A program made the position numbers and the translations under genes. Positions 37,221 through 45,330 of a stretch of 64,000 bases of DNA are shown one piece after another. This DNA is from Spirogloea muscicola. Its lineage: Eukaryota > Streptophyta > Zygnematophyceae > Spirogloeales > Spirogloeaceae. The notes beneath the pieces are model-generated. The model was given only the letters and a program-made list of their open reading frames with translations, searched no databases and was not told the origin of the DNA. The stretch covers positions 129,723-193,722 of the forward strand of contig WELB01000118.1 of assembly GCA_009602725.1 (NCBI GenBank). Reading direction: 5' to 3'. Positions within the stretch are counted from its first letter, which is position 1, and each line of letters starts with the position of its first letter.

Positions 37221-37620
37221 TTTAACAGCCCTTGCTGCTGCCTCTGGCTTTGGCCAGGAGAAGAAAGAGCTCGCCCATTGAGGATAGGGGCTGGAACAGC
37301 CAGCCCAAAAAAGAATGAGCAGAGTACAAGAAGCCCAAGAAGAAGGGGGCCAGGCGAAGCACTAAGAAAGAAGCACTAAGAAAGAAGCACACAAGAAGAA
37401 ACAAAGAAGCTACTAACTACTCAGTAACCCCTGCTAAGCAGTCGCAGGTCAGAGAGGCTATGTTCCTGGAAGGACGGCCAGGGGACCCACTTCTAGCAGC
37501 CTAGCATCTCTGACCTGCGACTGCTTAGCAGAGAGGGGGCTCGCCCATTGAGGATAGGGGCTGGAAAAGCCAGCTCAAAAAAGAATGAACAAAGTACGAG
37601 AAGGGGGGGGGCCAGAGGAA

Positions 37621-37682
37621 AGAAAGGGCTCGCCCATAGAGAAGAAGGGCTGGCAAAGCCAGCCCAAAAAGAATGGACAATG
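37621..37682 (-). mobile_element. 62-bp LINE 3' tip nested in another LINE 3' UTR, 6-bp target duplication
   Basis: A type A 3' UTR (minus strand, 37540-37760) is split by 62 bases made only of a hairpin tip: GGGCTCGCCC, GGGCTGGCAAAGCCAGCCC, then AAAAAGAATGGACAATG. GAGGAA flanks both sides (37615-37620 and 37683-37688). Unsplit relatives at about 55935 and 56240 read GCCAGAGGAA then TCGCTAAG or GCGCTAAG with GAGGAA once. It is therefore a clean small insertion, best read as an extreme 5'-truncated LINE. Confidence 0.8.
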
Positions 37683-38299
37683 GAGGAAGCGCTTAAGAAA
37701 ACAAAACACACAAACAAAGAAAGCAGCTGCAAATCACTCAGGGGTGACTGAGTGATTAGTAGCTGCTTTGTTTTTCTTTTTGTGCTTGTCTTCCTTCGTG
37801 CTTCGCCTAGGCCCCTTCTTGTACTTTGTTCATTCCTTTTTTTGGGCTGGCTGTTCCAGCCCATATCCTCAATGGGCGATCCCTCCTTTAACAGGACATT
37901 TGTAGACTTAGAATTGGCCTCCCTTACAATTTCAAGCGCACCGCGCGCCTTCTCTCTGGTAGCGGGTCCCCTGGCTAAGGCCAGTGGCGGCAGCAAGGGC
38001 ACGACCAGCGCAGAGATGCAGCGCGCGAGCCATGTCCATGCCCTCCAGCGGTCCGTGGCCCACGCCTTGATTCTGCATGCTCTAGCTGCAGCCTTTCGCT
38101 CTCGTCAAGGGGACTGCTTCTTGGCGGCTAGTCATTCTGACTTGCGGCGTTGCTAAGTAGATGTCATGAAGTGACTAACCTTTCGTGGTACTTGCTTAAT
38201 TGTGTGTTTCAGCACTCCTTAGGCCCTTTTGGACCTTGTCCGTACTTTTCGGGCTAGCTTTCCACAGCCCTCGCCGCCTTTGGAGTACCACTTCTCTTT

Positions 38300-38980
38300 G
38301 GACGAGCTTTATCATTCACAGCCTTTCGTTTCCGCCTCTTCTAGCGGGGCGCGGACGGCCTGCCCCACACCCGACGCGCCGACCTGGTCGCTATCCCGCC
38401 CGGCGGCGGCTCCCGCATCATCGCCGACGTCGTGACAACAGACTGCTTCGACTCCGGCAACCCCACCAGGTCGGCGTCGCTTGCAGGGCATGCGGTAGGC
38501 CTGGCGGCCCAGGGAAAAGAGCGCAAATACGCTGACCACCCGGTTGGCGACGAGTTCGCGGCCTTGGCGATCGACGTCCCCGGGGCGTTCGGCAGCCGCT
38601 GGCCGGATCTCCTCCAGCGGCTTGCCCGTCAGGCTATTGACCGGAGGTCGGGTCTGCCCGGGGCGCTGCCCGGCTTCAACGCCGCCGGGTCGCTCGCCCA
38701 AGTCTTTCGGATGCGCCTGGCAGTATCGTTCCAACGTTCCCTTGCCCTCGCAGTCCACACGTGCGCAGGGCGCGCTCTGGCCGCCGCCTCCGGGTCTCGG
38801 AGGAGCGCCTCCTTCCCCGCATCGAGCTGTTCTGACCTGCTGTTGCTCACTCGTGGGTATTGACTTCCCTAGTGTGATGTTGTGTTTGGTAGGGTAGTCC
38901 TTCTTTGGCATCTTCTTTTTGGCTTTGGACATTGTCCATTCTTTTTGGGCTGGCTTTGCCAGCCCCTCTTCTCTACTCCC
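38300..38980 (+). mobile_element. 5'-truncated LINE carrying the endonuclease-like C-terminal domain
   Basis: Continuous coding to a stop at 38861-38863 reads RRADLVAIPPGGGSRIIADV then VTTD, followed by DVPGAFGSRWPDLLQRLARQ, VFRMRLAVSFQRSLALAV and SDLLLLTRGY. It aligns with the long LINE's RRLDVVATPRGGGPRLLLDV, MDIYGGYGAKWSSLLQHLAR and KMRLSLSLQRSQALAI. The D...DV arrangement fits a PD-(D/E)XK nuclease core of the kind carried by R2-like LINEs. The 3' UTR ends in a GGGCTGGCTTTGCCAGCCC hairpin at about 38947-38965. Confidence 0.78.
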
Positions 38981-38999
38981 TACTCGAGAACATAGCGAG

Positions 39000-39350
39000 T
39001 CTGGGATATGCACGACGCGAGGATATGCTCCCAGCCCAGATGGGTATGCCGGCAGCCTATCTGTCATTTCTGCGACGTCGAGTGTCAACCTGTCTGCAAC
39101 GAGCTCAGGCGTATGCTCTGCATCAGAAAGCTGGTCGAGCCTTAGCTGCTGGCACAAGAGCTAGTCAATTGCCGTCCGGTATTCGAGCGTCAGCTAGCGA
39201 CCTCTATGTGCTGACTCGTGGTTACTGAGCGGGTCAGCTTAGCAGCAGGTGACGTACATTTGTCCAATGTGCTTGCCTTTGTACTTGGCCACACATGGCC
39301 TCCCCATCTCTTAATATACACGCATTTCATCTTCTCTATGGGCGAGCCCT
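39000..39350 (+). mobile_element. LINE 3' end, 3' UTR type D
   Basis: Coding end AYLSFLRRRVSTCLQRAQAY ... SDLYVLTRGY, stop at 39226-39228. Its 3' UTR runs GCGGGTCAGCTTAGCAGCAG, CAATGTGCTTGCCTTTGTAC and CATGGCCTCCCCATCTC to about 39335. It carries the uninterrupted version (empty site) of the sequence split at 40327-40381. A relative lies at 54490-54780 on the minus strand. Confidence 0.78.
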
Positions 39351-39954
39351 TTCATTCCTGCTACTACAGCGGTCCTTGGCCCACGCCTTGCATTTGCGAG
39401 CTGCTGTGCTCCAGCTTCCGTCTCTGGCTATTGGCAAGGGGACTGCTTTCCGGCCTTGTCTATCCTCTTCGGCGCCTTTCGGTTCTGGACCTTGTCCATA
39501 CTTTTTGTGCTGGCCCTTCCCAGCATCTGCCTTCTTTGGGAGAGCCACATTCATTTCCGGGCTGGCTGTTTACAGACCTTGCCCCCTTTAGGAGAGCCAC
39601 TTTCCGGCTGCTAGTCTTTCTGACTTGCGGCTGCTTACAAGGGCACACTCAGTGACCGTCCTTTGTGGTACTTGCATAGTTGTGTGTATGTTTTGCCTTC
39701 ACGGCCTCTTCTGACCTTATCCACTCTTATCAATGGCTGTGGAGTAAGCTCATCCAAAGGGGGCGAGTGCTGAGAAAGAAAGAGCCAGCCCGAAGAGAAT
39801 GGACAAGATCCAAAGGCCAGCCCAAGGAGTGAACAAGAGTGTAAGCTCATCCAAAGAAGAATGTGGTTCTCACAAAAGGGGTGTGAACGGTCAAGGGCTG
39901 TGAACAGCTAGCCCGAAAAGACTTGACAAGGTTCGAAGTGGCCAAAAGCGCTGT

Positions 39955-40240
39955 CTTGGAACTTGGCCGGTAGGATGAATCACTTAAAAACCACGAGTGA
40001 GGAGCCGCAATCAGACAAACTAGCAGCCGGAAATCAATGCCCCTGACGAAAGGCAGAGGCTGCAGCAGCTAGAGCACGGCCAGCACGCAGGTGCAAGCCG
40101 TGGGTCATGGACCGCTGGAGAGAGATGGAGAGGCGCATACAAAAGACCTGAGGTAGCGAGCCAGCGGCGTTGGAGTTGGCCTGCTCACCTCGCTTGCGGG
40201 ACACAGCACGTCGCAAAAGCCACAGGTCATCCGAGGGAAA
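39955..40240 (-). mobile_element. LINE 3' end remnant, minus strand
   Basis: Minus-strand reading gives VFCMRLSISLQRSMTHGLHL then RAGRALAAAASAFRQGH, homologous to the C-terminal region of the other copies, and then a frameshifted SDxxxL end near 39985. Downstream is a decayed 3' UTR with a GGGCTAGC..CAGCCC hairpin. Confidence 0.65.
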
Positions 40241-40455
40241 TGCGTGTGTATTGATAGATGGGGAGGCCATGTATGACCAAGTACAAAGGCAAGCACATTG
40301 ACAAATGTACGTCACCTGCTGCTAAGAAGAAAGAAGGGCTCGCCCATTGAGGATGTGGGCTGGAACAGCCAGCCCAAAAGAGCTGCTAAGCTGACCCGCT
40401 CAGTAACCATGAGTCAGCACATAGAGGTCGCTAACTGATGCTCGAATACCGGCCG
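40240..40455 (-). mobile_element. LINE 3' end, type D, split by a nested insertion
   Basis: Reads RDLYVLTHGY-like coding on the minus strand with a stop at 40400-40402, then the type D 3' UTR seen at 39229-39335. The UTR is interrupted at 40327-40381 by a 55-base hairpin tip. Its upstream side abuts the 3' end of the long LINE at about 40461. Confidence 0.75.
40327..40381 (-). mobile_element. 55-bp LINE 3' tip nested in a type D 3' UTR, 9-bp target duplication
   Basis: The insert contains GGGCTCGCCC, CATTGAGGATG and the hairpin GGGCTGGAACAGCCAGCCC. GCTGCTAAG is present on both sides (40318-40326 and 40382-40390). The homologous uninterrupted site at 39238-39246 has the same 9 bases once. This fits target-primed insertion of only the last 55 bases of a type A element, or a tiny non-autonomous element using the same machinery. 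Confidence 0.85.
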
Positions 40456-40614
40456 GCAAAGGAAGAAGTGCTCGCCCATAGAGAGAAGGCGCGCGGTGCG
40501 CATGAAATTGAAAGGGAGGCTTGTTCAAGCCAATACATTGTTCAAGCAGAGGCTAGTGCAAACTAAACAAGGCTACATGATGCGGAGACCTAAACTAAGG
40601 TGCCTAAGGTGACA

Positions 40615-43600
40615 CTAGTATCCACGGGAGAGCACAAACAAATCTGACAAGCTAACTTGGGGAGCTGGAGCGCCACCACGAGAGCCGGAGGCCTGACTTA
40701 GAGCACGCCCTGCACGTTGATGAATAGCCAATGCTTGCGAGCGCTGCAAACTAAGCGAGAGCCGCATTTTATAATATGCAACTAAGGCCTGCGGAATGCT
40801 GGAGTGGCCCAAGCTGCCCCCCCGACTTCGATGACGCGCATCAACCAGCCGGGCCAGATGCTGGAGCAGGGAGGACCATTTTGCGCCGTAGCCTCCGTAG
40901 ATATCCATGGCACACGGATAGAGATGGTCCCCTCGAGGATGGTCCTGGTAGTGCCGCTCCTTCTTGCGCTCTGCGCTGGACGTGGCCCAACCAGACACCG
41001 TTGACGTGGGTGCGCCAGCCTTGTATGCGTCAATCAGGACCACGTCCAGGAGCAAACGAGGCCCACCGCCCCGGGGGGTGGCGACCACGTCCAGGCGCCG
41101 CACGTAGGGCTTGCCGCGCCTTGAGGAGATGGGCATGATACCAGACACTTCCAGCGCCGGGTGGTCCCCGCCTCGCGGAGTTAAAGGGTGTGTATGGAGA
41201 CCTCGCCCATTCAATTCCAAACAATTCCAAACATAGCATCCCTCAGTAAGTTGTGCGAGGCGATGCGCTCACCCCCCTCACCACACCTCAGCATGTGCGC
41301 AGTGAGGGCGAGCTTGTCGTCGGCAGTGTGGCCACAGTCGCACTGGCGGATGCCAGCCAAGCAAGGGGGGGGGAGGCCAAGGTGGTGATGGATCGCTGTC
41401 CGGAACAGGTTGTCGGGAAGCCGAAGGGACTCGGACAGCGGCAGAGCATGTAGCCACTCGGACGCGCCCGGGGAGCTGATTGAAAGGAGCCGGGTGAGGC
41501 CACGTTTATCGTCCGTCAGCAGTCCCTTCAACTCCGAGGCAGCCTGCACGTCAGCAGCGTGGGTGTAGTGCGCCTGCGCTTTCTTATCAGAGCAGCGTGC
41601 CCATGCCGCAAAATCTGCATGACCCTCGGCAAGTGTTGGTAGGGAGCGCGAGAGGTCATGCAAAGCCGCAGTTAGGGAAGCTGGAAAGGCAAGGCCCCTG
41701 TTGCAACGCCCGCTATAGCGGGTGCTAAAACAGCCTGGCCCCTCAGGATGAAGCGACTGGAGATGGTGGAGGCCACTTGGGCCCAGCAACCCAGGTGAGC
41801 TGCTTGGGACAGGCGAGCCAGTGGACGGCACCCAAGGCCGCCTTGGCTGGTAGGAAGGGTACACTGGAGGATGGCAGCTGGCGTGGCGGATAGATTGGGA
41901 TGGTCCACCAGGCCGTGAAGAGCCTGTTGGAGTCTGGAGTCCACGGTAGAGTAGATGGCGTTGAGTGCAGAGGTGGGGGGTACAGTTCGCAGCAGGTAAG
42001 TGGGACGCTGGGCCACGCATCGGGTGAGGATGGCCACCGCAAGCTGCGCATCCTGTAAGGAGGGGAGGGCAGGGAGGGTCTGGAGGTGGTTCTCAAGGGT
42101 GGACTCCACAACTTGCTCCACATGCGCAGCGGCCCCCAACGGGGCTCCAAGCACCACCATGCCGAGTTGTGGGGTCTGGCACCCTGCAGGCAGCGTGATG
42201 GAGGGACGGATGCCGGCTGCAGACCAGGCTGAACACTTCTCGGGCCGGATGTTGAGGCCGAGGCTGTGAAGCTCGCGCTCCAACGTACTGTAAGCGCTGG
42301 TGACTTCGGTTGGGGGTCCCACCAAAGTGGTGTCGTCGGCGTAGCTTGGGATCAGCACAGCAGGGTGGGCCTCCGCCGTGTTACGCAGCGCACGGAGGTG
42401 TGCCAATGCAAAGAGGAAGCCGCCCAAAGGGTCTCCCTGTTGGGTGCCTGTGCTGGACTGCAAGACCACCTGTGACGTGCCTCCTCCCCAGAGCAGTCGG
42501 GAGGGTGCTCCGTAAGAGCACCGGAAGAAAGGAATGAGGGATGGGAAATGCGTGCGCAGCTCCTCGGCAATGACCCCTCTGTCCACTCTGTTGAACGCGT
42601 TCTTCACATCCACGAATAGGGCCATCCAATCGGGGTTGCAGTCCAGGGCAACACGGAGACCATGAACCACTGTCTCTGCGCCTGCAGACAGCCCTGCGCC
42701 AAACTGATGCGGAGAGAAGTGGAGCTGCGCCGCCTCTTTATTCTGCTGGAACAGGGTCTTCGAAACCAGTCGGGTAAGGACCTCGCCCACTGCGATTGGT
42801 CGGACGCCTCCGGTTGGCTTGGAGAGAGCGAGCAGGGTGCTGCTGGTGAGTGCCGCCCGGGCCTTGGGTGGGAGGAGGCCGCGCGCCACCGCTTCGCACA
42901 CTTGTGCAGCAGACTGAAGTCACCCGCCTCGTCGTCGAGCCAGAGCTCTCGAAGGTGTTCAAAGAGCATGCCCGAGGGCCCTCCAGCCGCTGCTTTCCGG
43001 CTCTGCACCAACGCTGTCCGAAGAGCCGCTGGGTTGAGGTCCACCATGGTCGGGGGCTGAAACTCCTCGAGCCAGTGGGGTAGGGGGCGTGGGGCAGGAG
43101 GGTGGAGGGTCCTCAGAGCAGCAAGGGTCTCGGCATCGTGAGGTGCTGGGGTGGCAGGGTCCAGTGCTTGGGCACGGGAAAGGTCCCCTGCGCGGCCAAA
43201 GCGAATGGCTCGGCGGACAGCTGAAGCCTCTGAGGTGGCTGGGGTGGGCCGATTCGCCTGGGACACCTGGACAGCTGCGCGGTGCTCCTCCAGGAGCTGC
43301 TCCCATGCACCGCCCTCAAAACGCTGAATCCTGGCAAGCATCACCGCGCGTTGGCTTGGACCTCTTGGAAGGGGTCCCAGGACCAGGCGAGGGAGGAGCT
43401 GCCAGACAGTCCATGCAGCTTCGTCGAAGCTGTTCCGAGCCATCCGAGTGAGTATGAGTCGCGAGGCACGCTGGATGTGTGGCCGTGCCCAGTGGGGAAT
43501 GTGCCGCAAGGTGGGCAGGCTGGGTTCCAGCATGACCGCCTCTAGGTCCAGGAGCCTTGCCCAACGCCACTGAGCCGGCGAGGGAGCTGGGGGAAGGCGT

Positions 43601-44960
43601 GCCGGGGCTGGGGTGCCGGGCTGCCGTCGTCGGTTGGCGGCCTCAGCGAGGGCTTGGGTCCGCTGCTTGGTGCGATTGGCCTTCTTGGAACAGTGGCTCT
43701 CGTGCTGGCGAACGCTCCGCAGGCTAGGCCAGGGGTGCTGGCAGTACTGGCAGATGTGGGGGACAGCTGTAGCAGCAGGGCGTGTGGATGGAGCTGCTGC
43801 AGTTGCGGGAATGGCGGGAGTAGGAAGGAGAGGCGGGAGGGCTGAAGCCATCGGGGGCTGGGGCCGACGACCCCGCCTGCTGGTACTGGGATCACTTGTG
43901 CTTGGAGGAGCCACCGCGGCAGTAGCGGCAGCCGAAGAAGCAACAGCAGCAACAACGGCAGCGGCAGCAGTAGTCGCCGGAATGGTGGACATGGGAGGGG
44001 CCGTTGGAGGAGCAGGGGCCGCCAAGAGTGGGGGGGCTGTGGGGACACCATCAGGGGGCACGTCTGTGTCCATGGGCGCACTTGCAGGGGGCCCAGGTGA
44101 GGATGTGGAGGGGCGGATGCACTCCTCGCTCGTACTCGGGCCCCGGGAAGTGGCGGCAGTGGAACCAATTGTGCTTGAAGGAGCCACATCGGCGATAGCG
44201 GCAGCAGAAGCGGCAACGGCAGCAACAGCGGCAGCGGCAGTAGGAGTCGCCAGAATGGTGGACATGGGAGGGGCAGTTGGAGGAGCAGGGTCCGCCGAGA
44301 GTGGGGTAACTGTCGGGGCACCATCAGGGGGCACGTCTTCGTCCATGGGCGCACTTGCAGGGGGCACCTGCGAGGATGTGCAGGGCGGGATGCACACCTC
44401 GCTCGTACTCGGGCCGTCTCCGCCCCGGGAAGTGGCGGCAGTGGCCACGCCCACCTCCCTGCGTGCACTCTTCCTGGCCCGGGGTGGCGACTTGTTGGGG
44501 CAAGCCCGCTTCGGACGAGGGGGCGGCAGCCGCACGCTGGAGAATATCATACACCCTGCGGCATGAGTGGCAGGGTGCAAGGACGTGCTCGGCTGCGGTG
44601 CGGGGGACAGCAGTACTGCTGAGAGAGGCGGGACGGGAGGTGATTGACGGAGGGCGAGTGCAGCTGCAGCCGGGGCAGAAGGGGCTGCGCAGCAGTCGGG
44701 GGGGGGCCGGGGCCTGGCGCGGCATGGAGCGGGGCGCCCGAGGACGCCCGAGGCGGCCAGCGTGGGGCTTGAGGCGACGGGCGGAACAAATGCCACAGGC
44801 GCGGGCGCGGGGGACTGCTGCCCAGGCGAGGGTGGCTGGGGAAGCTCGGCCGCCGGCGAGGCGCCCGGGGCGGCATCGAGCGGGGCGCCCGAGGACGCGC
44901 CGGGGCCTGGCGCGGCCATGAGCTCGGCGGCGCGGGCGCGCCAGCCGGCGGTGGCGTGGG
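40615..44960 (-). pseudogene. LINE polyprotein: zinc finger, reverse transcriptase, endonuclease region; frame broken about three times
   Basis: Four minus-strand frames cover one protein. The N-terminal frame (about 44960 to 42890) is Pro/Ser/Ala-rich and then has CQYCQHPWPSLRSVRQHESH then C, a C-x2-C-x12-H-x4-C finger. The next frame (42901-41672) carries reverse transcriptase motifs LFVDVKNAFNRVDR, GTQQGDPLGGFLFAL, SYADDTTLVG and GLNIRPEKCSAWS. The third (about 41710-41211) has CDCGHTADDKLALTAHMLRC followed by ERIASHNLLRDA, like the CCHC plus (R)HN motifs before the R2-type nuclease. The fourth (41220-40615) has RRLDVVATPRGGGPRLLLDV then VLID and ends LSDLFVLSRGY. One frame change is at about 42890 (LLHKCA to CEAVARG), where a single base seems lost; two more are near 41700 and 41215. 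The usual RPD proline is L here. So this copy is probably inactive, though assembly errors could explain single-base shifts. Confidence 0.85.
43979..44443 (-). repeat. Internal tandem duplication (about 272-bp period) in the LINE N-terminal region
   Basis: Bases 43979-44163 and 44251-44443 are near-identical, each encoding PSTSE.CI.P.TSS..PPASA then PMD.DVPPDG.P and APPTAPPMSTI. The duplicated unit is about 90 codons and keeps the frame, so the linker simply doubled. Length variation by such repeats in a disordered linker is plausible. Confidence 0.85.
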
Positions 44961-45330
44961 NNNNNNNNNNNNNNNNNNNNNNNNNNNNNNNNNNNNNNNN
45001 NNNNNNNNNNNNNNNNNNNNNNNNNNNNNNNNNNNNNNNNNNNNNNNNNNNNNNNNNNNNNNNNNNNNNNNNNNNNNNNNNNNNNNNNNNNNNNNNNNNN
45101 NNNNNNNNNNNNNNNNNNNNNNNNNNNNNNNNNNNNNNNNNNNNNNNNNNNNNNNNNNNNNNNNNNNNNNNNNNNNNNNNNNNNNNNNNNNNNNNNNNNN
45201 NNNNNNNNNNNNNNNNNNNNNNNNNNNNNNNNNNNNNNNNNNNNNNNNNNNNNNNNNNNNNNNNNNNNNNNNNNNNNNNNNNNNNNNNNNNNNNNNNNNN
45301 NNNNNNNNNNNNNNNNNNNNNNNNNNNNNN
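44961..45330. other. Assembly gap (370 N)
   Basis: N run between the LINE N-terminal end (-) and the first visible helicase exon (+). Both 5' ends are lost in it. Confidence 0.99.

Larger units (their letters stand above)
36880..40460. mobile_element. LINE remnant cluster 2: nested and tandem 3' ends
   Basis: A mosaic of LINE 3' ends. It includes hairpin pieces at 36880-36990 (+), a type B end at 37095-37220 (+, stop 37118-37120), a type A end read from 37421 to 37250 (-), a coding-end scrap at 37500-37530 (+), and a type A end at 37540-37760 (-) with a nested insert. Then come a type A end at 37741-37890 (+), a long endonuclease-domain fragment at 38300-38980 (+), a type D end at 39000-39350 (+), decayed pieces at 39360-39690 (+) and 39730-39950 (-), an end at 39955-40240 (-) and a type D end at 40240-40455 (-). 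There is no host gene. Confidence 0.82.
40461..44960 (-). mobile_element. Long non-LTR retrotransposon (LINE) with restriction-like endonuclease region, near full length
   Basis: Read right to left it has a Pro/Ala/Ser-rich N-terminal part, a CCHC-type zinc finger, a reverse transcriptase, a cysteine/histidine motif with a nuclease-like domain, and a stop at 40615-40617. A 3' UTR of about 150 bases ends in TATGGGCGAGCACTTCTTCC at 40461-40480. The same 3' UTR type (E) appears at 56625-56785 (+), about 52925-53040 (-) and about 53430-53550 (-). No APE-type endonuclease is present upstream of the reverse transcriptase. The 5' end lies in or near the N run 44961-45330, next to the helicase gene. 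The layout fits the R2/NeSL/Utopia-like early LINE groups; which one needs phylogeny. Confidence 0.88.

Noticed and set aside
38341-38863. Possible stand-alone host nuclease gene
   Set aside because: The frame is homologous to the C-terminal region of the nearby long LINE and ends in the same SDLxLLTRGY peptide, so it is a truncated LINE.
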